From the NCBI GenBank assembly GCA_965247565.1, contig CBDFHF010000003.1, positions 1,674,001 to 1,738,000 on the forward strand: DNA of 64,000 bases. The letters are read 5' to 3'. Below, piece by piece: positions 26,323 to 34,460 of the stretch; the stretch's first letter is position 1; each line of letters starts with the position of its first letter. The notes beneath the pieces are model-generated. The model had not been told where the DNA came from. It did not search any database and saw only the letters and a program-made list of their open reading frames with translations. Source of the stretch: CBDFHF01 sp965247565 (GTDB taxonomy: Bacteria; Pseudomonadota; Gammaproteobacteria; Methylococcales; Methylomonadaceae). A program made the translations under genes and the position numbers.

Positions 26323-27030
26323 ATGGCAGCAGAACACAACGTACACTTGCATGAAATTCAAAAATTCGGCTCTATGGCTGAACGCTGGTGGGATCGGCAT
26401 GGCGAATTTAAAACCTTGCATGACATCAACCCGTTACGCATCCAGTTTATTCAGCGCTACATTGATATAGCCGGTAAGCGCGTGGTTGATGTGGGTTGCG
26501 GCGGCGGTATCTTAACGGAAGGCTTGGCTAAGCAGGGCGCAGATGCTTTGGGTATTGATCTCAGCGAAGAGTTGATTGATGTTGCCGATTTACATGGTTT
26601 GGAGTCCGGCGTTGCAGCCCGTTATCAAAAAATCAGCGCCGAAGAGTTGGCTGAGCAAGAACCGGCTAGTTTCGATCACGTCACCTGCATGGAGATGCTG
26701 GAACATGTTCCTGATCCAGGTTCGATCATCGCAGCCTGCGCCAAACTGGTTAAGCCCGGTGGCATGGTATTTTTTTCCACTTTAAATCGCAAACCCAAAG
26801 CGTATTTATTGGCGATTGTAGCCGCGGAACATCTGCTTAAAATGCTCCCTAAAGGCACTCACGATTTTAAGACTTTCATTAAGCCCTCCGAATTAAGCCA
26901 GTCGGCGCGGGCCTCGGACCTTGAGTTACAAGGCATGGTCGGCATTGAATACAATCCGTTCAGCAAACGCTTTAGTTTGGGAAAAGACATAGACGTCAAC
27001 TACATCGCTGCGTTTAGACGAGATGAGTAA
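26323..27030 (+). CDS. ubiG: ubiquinone biosynthesis O-methyltransferase
   Basis: UbiG carries out both O-methylations in ubiquinone synthesis with S-adenosylmethionine. The 235-residue protein shows EIQKFGSMAERWWDRHGEFK at residues 7-26, the SAM motif VVDVGCGGGILTEGLAKQGA near residue 53, GIDLSEELI, and CMEMLEHVPDP. This matches E. coli UbiG (240 residues) along its whole length. It is the first gene of ubiG-mupP-yciK-sufT, and the next gene overlaps its end by eight bases. The same order is seen in Pseudomonas. Confidence 0.95.
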   Translation: MAAEHNVHLHEIQKFGSMAERWWDRHGEFKTLHDINPLRIQFIQRYIDIAGKRVVDVGCGGGILTEGLAKQGADALGIDLSEELIDVADLHGLESGVAARYQKISAEELAEQEPASFDHVTCMEMLEHVPDPGSIIAACAKLVKPGGMVFFSTLNRKPKAYLLAIVAAEHLLKMLPKGTHDFKTFIKPSELSQSARASDLELQGMVGIEYNPFSKRFSLGKDIDVNYIAAFRRDE

Positions 27031-27712
27031 AACTGTGCAAGGTTTAAACGGTTTTAAATTATCTTGTGTGTTATTTGATTTGGACGGTACGTTGCTAGAT
27101 ACCGCCCCGGACTTGTTATCTTCACTGAGCAAGGCGTTATCCCTACACGATCTGGACGGCTATGACCCAGAAACAGTCAAACCGTTTATTTCTTACGGAG
27201 CGGCGGCAATGATTAGGGCGGCCAAGCCGGACTTAGCTGAAAAGCAACAAGCTGATATCGTGGAAACTATGCTCAATCATTACCAACACCACATTGCTGA
27301 GCACACTGTTTTTTTTGACGGTATGGCTGATACATTGAGCACTATCGAAGCTCGGGGTTTGAAGTGGGGCGTTGTTACCAATAAACGCGAACGCTTTACC
27401 ACGCCGTTAATGGCGGCTTTGAATCTAACCAATCGTGCAGCCTGTGTTATCAGTGGCGATACCACCAGCAAAGCAAAGCCGCATCCTGAGCCCATGCTGG
27501 AAGCTTGTAAACGTGCACAAGTCCATGCTCAGGAGTGTGTTTTTGTAGGCGATGCCATTCATGATATTCAGGCAGGAAAATCCGTACAAATGAAAACGCT
27601 GGTCGCCGAATATGGCTATTTAAAACCTGACGATCAACCACATACCTGGGGTGCAGATGCTTTGCTGTCGTCTGCGCAGCAATTGTCTGATTGGATAAGC
27701 TTATGCCGTTAA
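27023..27712 (+). CDS. mupP: HAD phosphatase, probably N-acetylmuramate 6-phosphate phosphatase MupP
   Basis: The 229-residue HAD hydrolase has the nucleophile motif LFDLDGTLLDTAPDL near residue 18, the threonine motif VVTNKRERFT near 115, and the metal motif FVGDAIHDIQAGK near 173. General annotation calls such proteins phosphoglycolate phosphatase (Gph). However, the position between ubiG and yciK is exactly that of Pseudomonas MupP, which dephosphorylates MurNAc 6-phosphate for peptidoglycan recycling, so I favour that function. The partner genes amgK and murU are not in this window. The start overlaps ubiG by eight bases. Confidence 0.75.
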   Translation: MSKTVQGLNGFKLSCVLFDLDGTLLDTAPDLLSSLSKALSLHDLDGYDPETVKPFISYGAAAMIRAAKPDLAEKQQADIVETMLNHYQHHIAEHTVFFDGMADTLSTIEARGLKWGVVTNKRERFTTPLMAALNLTNRAACVISGDTTSKAKPHPEPMLEACKRAQVHAQECVFVGDAIHDIQAGKSVQMKTLVAEYGYLKPDDQPHTWGADALLSSAQQLSDWISLCR

Positions 27713-28431
27713 GCAAACAGGTAATATTGATTACCGGAGCCGGAGGCGGTTTAGGTGGTACCGCTGCGCTGACCCTGGCCAAGCAGGGCGCACATATCAT
27801 TTTGCTGGATAAAAATATTCCAAAACTGGAAGTTATTTACGATGCCATTGTTGCTGCAAATGCCACTACGCCGGTTATTTATCCGTTTGATTTAGCCGGC
27901 GCGTCTGAAAATGATTACCAGGGTCTCAGTGACACAGTGGCCGAAAAGTACGGTAGTCTGCAGGGGCTATTGCATTCTGCGGTAGAGTTCAATACTTATG
28001 CGCCTATTGCTAGCCAATCGACTAAAGATTGGGGGCATAGTATGAACGTTAACTTGCATGCGCCGTTTCTAATGACACGGGTACTGTTGCCTGTGCTGCA
28101 ACAAAGCGTCCATGCCTCTGTGGTATTTACTTCCGACTCTTATGTTCGTAACGCTCCAGCTTATGCAGGTGCTTACGGCGTTGCCAAGATTGCTTTAGAA
28201 GGCTTGGCAAAGATCCTGGCAGAGGAATTGGAATCTACCGAAAAAATCAGGGTCAATATTCTTATACCTGGCCCGGTGAATTCTCCTTTACGAAAACGAG
28301 CCTATCCTGCTGAAGATAAAACAAAGCTACCGAGCATGGAGTCTTTAGCGCCACTTTATGAGTATTTATTTGGCGCACACAGCATCGGTACCACAGGTCA
28401 AGTGATTGATGCCCGAACTTTTCATTTATAA
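27703..28431 (+). CDS. yciK: YciK-like short-chain dehydrogenase/reductase
   Basis: This is a 242-residue SDR oxidoreductase starting at ATG 27703, inside the end of mupP; the TTG frame from 27691 gives four extra residues only. Seen are the cofactor motif LITGAGGGLGGTAAL near residue 11, a substitution of the usual NNAG by HSAV near residue 91, and the catalytic Ser/Tyr/Lys in FTSDSYVR and YAGAYGVAKIAL. The order ubiG-mupP-yciK is conserved in gammaproteobacteria, but the substrate of YciK proteins is not established. Confidence 0.85.
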   Translation: MPLSKQVILITGAGGGLGGTAALTLAKQGAHIILLDKNIPKLEVIYDAIVAANATTPVIYPFDLAGASENDYQGLSDTVAEKYGSLQGLLHSAVEFNTYAPIASQSTKDWGHSMNVNLHAPFLMTRVLLPVLQQSVHASVVFTSDSYVRNAPAYAGAYGVAKIALEGLAKILAEELESTEKIRVNILIPGPVNSPLRKRAYPAEDKTKLPSMESLAPLYEYLFGAHSIGTTGQVIDARTFHL

Positions 28432-28441
28432 CTAAATCACT

Positions 28442-28996
28442 ATGGCGGACAGAGAAACCATTTTTTTAACTAGAGACGTTAATATTGTAACCATACCCGA
28501 TGGCAATGTAGGCTTGTTGCGCAAAGGCGAGGAGGTCACAATCCATCAGTCATTGGGTACTAACTATACCGTTGTTACCGACTACGGACATATGGTGCGT
28601 ATTGCCGGTGTTGATGCGGATGCGCTGGGCAAAGAATCTCAAGAATTGCACACGTTAGTTTCAGAAACTAGCGCCGAAGCCGTGGAAAAAAACTGCTGGG
28701 AAGTGATGAAGACCGTTTACGATCCTGAAATTCCGGTCAACATTGTCGATCTTGGTTTGGTTTATAGTTGTGAAGTAACGCCTGCAACCGAAGATAAAAC
28801 CACTAATGATGTGCAGATCAAAATGACCTTAACGGCGCCGGGTTGCGGAATGGGGCCAGTAATTCAGGGCGATGTAGAGAAGGGTATTCGCGCCTTGCCG
28901 GGCATAGCCAGTGTCAATGTGGAAGTGGTACTCGATCCGCCTTGGTCGCGGGAGATGATGTCGGAAGTCGCGCAAGTGCAATTAGGCTTGTTCTAA
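28442..28996 (+). CDS. sufT: Fe-S cluster assembly factor SufT (DUF59/MIP18 family)
   Basis: The 184-residue protein has an N-terminal extension unique to SufT (residues 1-80, beginning RETIFLTRDVNIVTIPDGN) and a C-terminal MIP18/DUF59 domain with VYDPEIPVNIVDLGLVYSCE near residue 97 and the conserved cysteine in TLTAPGCGMGPVI near residue 140. SufT proteins assist iron-sulfur cluster maturation in the cytoplasm. The gene lies ten bases after yciK and is likely in its operon. No other suf gene is in the window. Confidence 0.9.
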   Translation: MADRETIFLTRDVNIVTIPDGNVGLLRKGEEVTIHQSLGTNYTVVTDYGHMVRIAGVDADALGKESQELHTLVSETSAEAVEKNCWEVMKTVYDPEIPVNIVDLGLVYSCEVTPATEDKTTNDVQIKMTLTAPGCGMGPVIQGDVEKGIRALPGIASVNVEVVLDPPWSREMMSEVAQVQLGLF

Positions 28997-29017
28997 ATAA
29001 CGAGTCTTTTTAGGTCT

Positions 29018-29776
29018 TTGTCATCATTGCGCCGGGTGTCACGCCGTTTTAACAAAAAATCCACGCACTCAGTGTCGCTAATAATCAAGCTACGCAATAA
29101 ACTGGTGTTTGCGCTATTTATATTTGCTACTGCATCAATAGTTCTGTGCGGATTACTGCGCTGGGTGCCGCCGCCAACCACCGCGTTTATGGTCTATAGG
29201 CATTATCAAGATCTGAGTGAGGATCGCCGCTATCGATCTATCGCTTATCATTGGGTCAGCGGAAAACAAATTTCTGCACACGCCTATCGTGCAGTAGTCG
29301 CTTCGGAAGATCAGCGTTTTTTCCAACATTCAGGATTCGATTTAAACGCTATCCAATCCTCTATTGCTGACTATGTGGATGGAGGAAAACTCAGAGGCGC
29401 CAGTACTATTTCTCAACAAGTCGCCAAAAATTTGTTTTTAACCCCCTCAAAAAGTTTTATCCGTAAAGGTATAGAGGCGTGGTTTACGTTTTTGATTGAA
29501 ACTCTATGGAGTAAAGAGCGCATCTTGGTGGTTTATTTAAATATTGCGGAATTTGGTGATCACTTGTTTGGTATAGAAGCCGCCAGTCGTCGTTATTTTG
29601 GTATTTCCGCCAAACAACTTAACAAGTCTCAAGCGGCCATATTGGCTGCTACCTTGCCTAATCCCATTCGGCTAAAAGCCAGCCAGCCAACGCATTATTT
29701 ATTTGAGCGACAAAACTGGATATTACGGCAAATGCACAATTCAGGTTTAAGCGGAATCTCGCTGCGCCAAAAGTAA
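29018..29776 (+). CDS. mtgA: monofunctional peptidoglycan glycosyltransferase
   Basis: This GT51 enzyme polymerises lipid II into glycan strands. The product of about 252 residues has one N-terminal membrane helix (about residues 28-48) and the GT51 motifs SEDQRFFQHSGFDLNAI near residue 92 (catalytic Glu), GASTISQQVAKNLFL near residue 126, and VYLNIAEFGDHLFGIEAAS near residue 172. The start is uncertain: the frame opens with TTG 29018, with further TTG and GTG codons downstream and no ATG before the helix. The last 30 bases overlap a convergent small ORF. Confidence 0.92.
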   Translation: MSSLRRVSRRFNKKSTHSVSLIIKLRNKLVFALFIFATASIVLCGLLRWVPPPTTAFMVYRHYQDLSEDRRYRSIAYHWVSGKQISAHAYRAVVASEDQRFFQHSGFDLNAIQSSIADYVDGGKLRGASTISQQVAKNLFLTPSKSFIRKGIEAWFTFLIETLWSKERILVVYLNIAEFGDHLFGIEAASRRYFGISAKQLNKSQAAILAATLPNPIRLKASQPTHYLFERQNWILRQMHNSGLSGISLRQK

Positions 29777-29917
29777 GCGCTCAGACATTTTTGCAGCAAA
29801 CAACCTGATACATTCGTAGGCCTCTGGCAAGGTTTGTAATAATGAAGCCAGGATCAGTTCATCGCTGGGTTGTTTACCCGAGACAGTAATTCCGCTTTTA
29901 TGGATCAGGTGAGGCAT
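29747..29917 (-). CDS. small ORF coupled to the uracil-DNA glycosylase gene
   Basis: A 56-codon frame starts at ATG 29917, which shares one base with the glycosylase stop (TGATG), and ends in TAA at 29749-29747. The translation starts MPHLIHKSGITVSGKQPSD and contains an amphipathic helical part (ELILASLLQTLPEAYECIRL). It has mixed composition with ordinary codons, unlike random sequence. It overlaps the end of mtgA on the other strand by 30 bases. I do not recognise it. The stop-start overlap is the main reason to take it as real. Confidence 0.5.
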   Translation of the reverse strand: MPHLIHKSGITVSGKQPSDELILASLLQTLPEAYECIRLFAAKMSERLLLAQRDSA

Positions 29918-30534
29918 CAATCAGCCTGGCAGATTTGCTGCCAAGCTGGGTGATGCTGCAGAAGAGTCAGGGCAGAATCCAGCAAAGTGATGCCAGGCTC
30001 CATTCTATGCCAAGTCGAGGCGCCGGAAGGATGAGGTAGAGGAATCACGTCAGTGATATTGCCGTGGAAATTAACAGAGTGAAGTTTACCAATCACTTCG
30101 TTGAGTTTATTAACAGGCATTAACTGGCTGATGGCCAGTTTACCAACCGGCAGGATTAAAACGGGCTTCAGCAAATCCACTTCAGCTTTCATCCAGATGG
30201 AACAATTAGAAATCTCTTCCGTACTAGGCACACGGTCACCGCCTTTAGGATTTTTGCCTGGAAAACACCGGCACACCGCAGCCATGTAAACCCGTTGCCG
30301 AAACGTAGTTTCATCAAGCCCGGTGCGCTCGAACCACTTAAATAATGTTTTACCTGCTGTCCAAGCAAACGGTTTGCCGAAGCCACCTTCTTTGTCCCCT
30401 GGTGCCTGTCCGATCAATAAAATCGGCGAAAATATGGGGCTTCCGGTCACAACGGGGCCAATCATTTGCGGGCATTTTGTGCATTTTGCTAACGCTGCGC
30501 GGTGCTCCCGCATCAATATTTCGGGTGTAGTCAT
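29917..30534 (-). CDS. uracil-DNA glycosylase family protein with Fe-S cysteines
   Basis: The 205-residue protein belongs to the family 4/5-like uracil-DNA glycosylases, which excise uracil and start base excision repair. Cluster cysteines are seen at residues 18, 21, 88/90 and 111, the usual spacing for a [4Fe-4S] site. Motif 1 reads GQAPGDKEGGFGKPFAWTAG at residues 42-61, and motif 2 is PLPHPSGASTWH at about 166-177. Motif 1 differs from the family 4 form (GEAPG..ED..G.PFVGRAG), so it may be a separate subgroup. It follows xthA by 63 bases, a sensible pairing because ExoIII cuts the abasic sites that this enzyme makes. Confidence 0.85.
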   Translation of the reverse strand: MTTPEILMREHRAALAKCTKCPQMIGPVVTGSPIFSPILLIGQAPGDKEGGFGKPFAWTAGKTLFKWFERTGLDETTFRQRVYMAAVCRCFPGKNPKGGDRVPSTEEISNCSIWMKAEVDLLKPVLILPVGKLAISQLMPVNKLNEVIGKLHSVNFHGNITDVIPLPHPSGASTWHRMEPGITLLDSALTLLQHHPAWQQICQAD

Positions 30535-30597
30535 GGGATAGAGCGAGCCAAAATAAATAGAGTGAAAAAGATCAAGAGTAGATAGACTCCGAAGAGC

Positions 30598-31362
30598 TTA
30601 AAAATCTATTTCGATTCCAACCGGACAATGATCAGACCCGGTAATGTCCGGCAGAATAAAGGCCTGCTTAACTTTATCAACCAGCCCTTTGCTGCTTAGC
30701 ACGTAGTCGATACGCCAGCCGACATTATTTGCCCGGGCGTTGGCCCGAAAACTCCACCAGCTATAAGCCACTGTGTCAGGATGGAAATACCTGAAAGTAT
30801 CAATCAGCCCTGCGTCCATAAAATGACTGAAGCCATCAATTTCAACCTGCGTATAGCCCGCCGATTTGTTGTAATTGGGTTTCGGACGAGCGATATCAAT
30901 TTCCTGATGCGCCACATTGAAATCGCCGCAAGCAATGAGCGGTTTTTTGTTTTGCAATTGTTGACAATAAGCCAGAAACGCTGCATCCCAGGTCTTTCGG
31001 TAATCCAGCCGTGCTAACCCATCACCCGAATTTGGCACATACACATTCAACAGAAAAAAGTGCTCGAACTCAGCAACAATGACTCTACCCTCAGTGTCGT
31101 GCTCGGGAATACTGATATTATGAATAATCTGCACTGGCGGACGTCGGGATAAAATCGTTACCCCGGAATAGCCCTTGCGCTCGGCACAATTAGAGTAAAT
31201 ATGATAACCATCAATACCCTCCAATGCCTTGTCGATCTGATCTGTTTGCGCTTTGGTTTCCTGCAACAAAATGCAATCGGCATCTAGTTGCGAGAGCGTT
31301 TCAGCAAAACCTTTGTTTTGTACTGCACGAATGCCGTTGACATTCCAAGAGATAATTTTCAT
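30598..31362 (-). CDS. xthA: exodeoxyribonuclease III / AP endonuclease
   Basis: ExoIII cleaves DNA at abasic sites and removes 3' blocking groups. The 254-residue protein begins MKIISWNVNGIRAVQNKGF and has LQETKAQ (metal Glu), GYSGVTILSR, CGDFNVAHQEIDIARPK, RIDYVLSS and the final GSDHCPVGIEID with the catalytic Asp-His. This is a complete ExoIII. It is the first gene of a minus-strand repair group with the uracil-DNA glycosylase and the small ORF behind it. Confidence 0.95.
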   Translation of the reverse strand: MKIISWNVNGIRAVQNKGFAETLSQLDADCILLQETKAQTDQIDKALEGIDGYHIYSNCAERKGYSGVTILSRRPPVQIIHNISIPEHDTEGRVIVAEFEHFFLLNVYVPNSGDGLARLDYRKTWDAAFLAYCQQLQNKKPLIACGDFNVAHQEIDIARPKPNYNKSAGYTQVEIDGFSHFMDAGLIDTFRYFHPDTVAYSWWSFRANARANNVGWRIDYVLSSKGLVDKVKQAFILPDITGSDHCPVGIEIDF

Positions 31363-31692
31363 GCGTTGGCTTAGTTTGAGGGTGAAGTTGTCCTAAATCC
31401 ATTCTAGCTGCTAGCGGGTCGGCTAACCAGTCGATTTCTGGTTTTATATTTATAACAACATCTAACCATATGAAATACCCATTAAAAAACGCAACTATCT
31501 CGTCGTTTAAGCATTAATCCCATTGGATTTCTTCCAGGAAGCTGATAGCATCCGCCGCCAATGCTTGGTATTCCATTGCTTCATTCGAATAAACGATACC
31601 CAACCATTTCGCTCTGGTTTTTACAGCTTAAAACAGACCTGTAAGCAGGGAAGCCAGTTCGTCGTTTTTTAACCTTAAACCACTGAGAAGAT
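31363..31692. other. intergenic region with coding-like remnant
   Basis: No intact gene lies between xthA (minus) and the SBBP protein gene (plus). On the minus strand, 31515-31620, a coding-like stretch ends WLGIVYSNEAMEYQALAA...FLEEIQWD before a TAA at 31517-31515, but an upstream in-frame stop and the lack of a proper start suggest a decayed gene. The ribosome site of the SBBP gene is GAGAAG at 31685-31690. Confidence 0.35.
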
Positions 31693-34386
31693 ATGAAATT
31701 AACTACCTGTCCACATTGGCTGGCTTTGCTGTTATTGACGCCAGCTTCTGTGCTAGCGATATTACCAACTTTACCGAATAATCAACAACCATTACAGCAA
31801 TCTCAGGCAACCGCTAAATCCTTAACCGGCTTGCAGCTGCCGTTTATCGCCAACAATGGCCAAACTGATCCGCAAGTGGGCTTTTATGCGCAAACTTTTG
31901 CCGGTACCGTGTATGTGACCCGCAGTGGCGAACTGGTCTACGCCTTGCCGGGTAAAGACAAAAAGCCTGGCTGGACGCTGGTGGAACGCTTTGCTGAGGG
32001 CAAAGTCTTACCGATTGGTAAAGTGCCTAACACCAGTCAGGTCAGTTATATTAAAGACCAACACGGCAAAGCCGTTACTCAAAACGCCCAAACTTATAGC
32101 AAAGTGGCGTTGGGCGAAGTCTTTAAAGGCGTTCAGGTTGAACTGATTGCCCACGGCGATAATGTTGAAAAAGTCTACACCCTTGCGGCAGGTGCAGATG
32201 CCGGTCGTATTAAGATGGCAGTGGCTGGAGCAAACCGCCTAACTGTGGACACACAAGGCGCTTTATTGGCAGAAACTGGCAATGGTCCGATCCGCTTTAC
32301 ACCGCCGATTGCTTGGCAAGAAAAGCAAGGCGTCAAGACACCGGTGCCAGTCAGTTATGCTGTAGCAAACAATCAATACGGTTTTAAATTGGGAGAGTAT
32401 GACCATAGCCAAGCGGTGATGATTGATCCGCTGTTACAGGCAACTTACCTTGGCGGCAATGGCACGGAAACGGTTGAGTCGCTTGCAGTCAGCCCGATCA
32501 CGGGCGATGTGTATGTAGCGGGTATTTCTATCGCGCCCGGCGCAGGATTTACCAACACCTTTCCCGGCACGGCAGGCGGTTATCAGAGCTCACAGAACGG
32601 TGCCAATGAGACGGTATTTTTATCCCGGCTAACGCCTGACCTGAAAGCACTGATACAAACGACCTATTTCAGTGTACCCAGAGATGGTTTAGTCACATCC
32701 TTTCATAGCTTTGCTTCTCTAGCTATTCATCCTCGTAATGGCGACGCTTATCTTTTGTATGCAATCAATGACAACGGTAATAACAGGGTATTCCCGCCAA
32801 CCGCTGATACGGGTGCCGTCCCTTGCGAGACAATGGCACACATGAATTATACCGTTACCCGCTTTTCAGCCGACCTAAAACAGTTATTTCAAGCTACCTG
32901 TCTCACACCGGTGGCTCTTAGAAGGGTGACAGCTCTTGGAGTCTATGGCGCAGACTTTACGAAAAAATTTGCTTTTCACCCACATTCCGGTGATCTTTAT
33001 TTTGCGGGCAGTATGAATCCGGTAGATTTTAATGACAAAAATCTGGATGCCACTGTGGTGAGAGTTTCTGAGGACTTGCGCAGCTACGCCGACTTCACAA
33101 CCTTTGGCAGTACTGGAAAAGATTATGCCGAGGACGTTGCCATCCACCCGGTGACCGGCGATGTCTACGTTACGGGTACAACCGGGTTCAACGACTTCCC
33201 CAATACCGCGGGCAGCTATCAGCCCAACAACGCCTCCCAGCCGGCGACCGGGATGAAGCCGGACGGTTTTATCGCGCAACTCTCATCCGATTTGGATACG
33301 ATCAAAAAAGCCAGTTACTTGGGCGGAGTATTGGAAGACCATGGCTTGCAAATTGCCGTCGGGTCAGACCCTGCTCGCTCACTTTACGTGCTGAGCCGTG
33401 CCCAATCTAAAGATTTCCCTGCTTTGGCTGGCGGTGCCGCACCAGCTGTTTATAATGAAGCCTTCGTTAGAGGCCCCATAATCAGCAAAATATCCAGTGA
33501 CTTATCACGCATCGAGCAATCGACGGGAACAATCCAACTTACAACATCTGGGGGACTCGTGCAGTCCACGCCCTTATCACCTGTGGAGTCAACTTCTAGT
33601 CAGGATCGGACACAATCAACCCATCTATCTTTACTTACCTCCCCTGTCACACAAGACGTTATGCTGGTTTACGCCCAGATTTATTATGATGGGGTAGCTA
33701 CAGCATTCAACCCCTACGGAACACGATTTGAGAACGTTCCTGTTGGCATGAGTTTCTCGCCTGACTTAAGGCAAATTAATTTTCAAGCACGGATAAATCC
33801 AACCGTAGATTTCCCTGTCAATGAATTCGCCTTATCGCCAATTACCGGCGACATCTACTTGGCTGGTGGTGAATTGAGCGGTAAAACGCATCCGGCCACC
33901 GATGGCGGCGCACAGCCTGTTTCAGCTGTCACGAGTGCAGGCAAGCCTGATATTTACATAGCTCACTACACATCTACCGACATCGGTGTCGGAACGGGTG
34001 GTGGCACTGGGGGTACAGATGATAATGGAGGCGGTTCTTCAGGTGGGACAGATGACAGCGGCTCAGGCGCTGTAGTCGCTAACCCCGACGAAACTCCCAA
34101 AACCTTTAAATTTGCGACCAAGAAAAAAGTTAAACGCAATGCGTTGATCACTTCCAACAAGGTAAAAATAAAAGGCATCAAGGCGGGCTCCGCACCGGTT
34201 TCCGTACAAAACGGCGAATACTCGCTGGGCTGCAAGAAAAAAGGCTTTACCCGTTTAAGTGGAGTGATCAAAAACAATAAAACCGTCTGCGTTCGCCATC
34301 AGTCGGCGTCGACAAAAAAATCTGTGGTGACCACTACCTTGACTATTGGTGGTGCAGCAGGCAGTTTCTCCAGTAGTACGAAATAG
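31693..34386 (+). CDS. large secreted SBBP-repeat protein
   Basis: The 897-residue exported protein starts with a signal peptide (hydrophobic WLALLLLTPASVLA). Residues about 40-255 are the domain usually found in front of SBBP repeats (LPFIANNGQTDPQVGFYAQT up to DPLLQATYLGGNG). Residues 255-760 hold SBBP propeller repeats of the form V-S-P-I-T-G-D-V-Y-V-A-G and IHPVTGDVYVTGTTG. After a Gly/Ser/Asp-rich linker, residues about 795-897 form a module with ITSNKVKIKGIKAG, GEYSLGCKKKG and TVCVRHQSAS, a type I associate with methanotroph surface proteins. The gene is single. A matrix or adhesion role is plausible but unproven. Confidence 0.85.
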   Translation: MKLTTCPHWLALLLLTPASVLAILPTLPNNQQPLQQSQATAKSLTGLQLPFIANNGQTDPQVGFYAQTFAGTVYVTRSGELVYALPGKDKKPGWTLVERFAEGKVLPIGKVPNTSQVSYIKDQHGKAVTQNAQTYSKVALGEVFKGVQVELIAHGDNVEKVYTLAAGADAGRIKMAVAGANRLTVDTQGALLAETGNGPIRFTPPIAWQEKQGVKTPVPVSYAVANNQYGFKLGEYDHSQAVMIDPLLQATYLGGNGTETVESLAVSPITGDVYVAGISIAPGAGFTNTFPGTAGGYQSSQNGANETVFLSRLTPDLKALIQTTYFSVPRDGLVTSFHSFASLAIHPRNGDAYLLYAINDNGNNRVFPPTADTGAVPCETMAHMNYTVTRFSADLKQLFQATCLTPVALRRVTALGVYGADFTKKFAFHPHSGDLYFAGSMNPVDFNDKNLDATVVRVSEDLRSYADFTTFGSTGKDYAEDVAIHPVTGDVYVTGTTGFNDFPNTAGSYQPNNASQPATGMKPDGFIAQLSSDLDTIKKASYLGGVLEDHGLQIAVGSDPARSLYVLSRAQSKDFPALAGGAAPAVYNEAFVRGPIISKISSDLSRIEQSTGTIQLTTSGGLVQSTPLSPVESTSSQDRTQSTHLSLLTSPVTQDVMLVYAQIYYDGVATAFNPYGTRFENVPVGMSFSPDLRQINFQARINPTVDFPVNEFALSPITGDIYLAGGELSGKTHPATDGGAQPVSAVTSAGKPDIYIAHYTSTDIGVGTGGGTGGTDDNGGGSSGGTDDSGSGAVVANPDETPKTFKFATKKKVKRNALITSNKVKIKGIKAGSAPVSVQNGEYSLGCKKKGFTRLSGVIKNNKTVCVRHQSASTKKSVVTTTLTIGGAAGSFSSSTK

Positions 34387-34404
34387 AGAAACTTTTAAAA
34401 AACT

Positions 34405-34440
34405 TGGCAGAGTGTTCTTCGTGTTCAGGCCATTCTGCCA
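34405..34440. terminator. possible terminator hairpin between convergent genes
   Basis: TGGCAGA (34405-34411) and TCTGCCA (34434-34440) form a perfect 7-bp stem with a 22-base loop between the SBBP gene and the HPP gene, and TTTGTTTCTTT follows on the plus strand. It plausibly ends the SBBP transcript. Confidence 0.45.
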
Positions 34441-34460
34441 TTTGTTTCTTTAGCTAAGGT

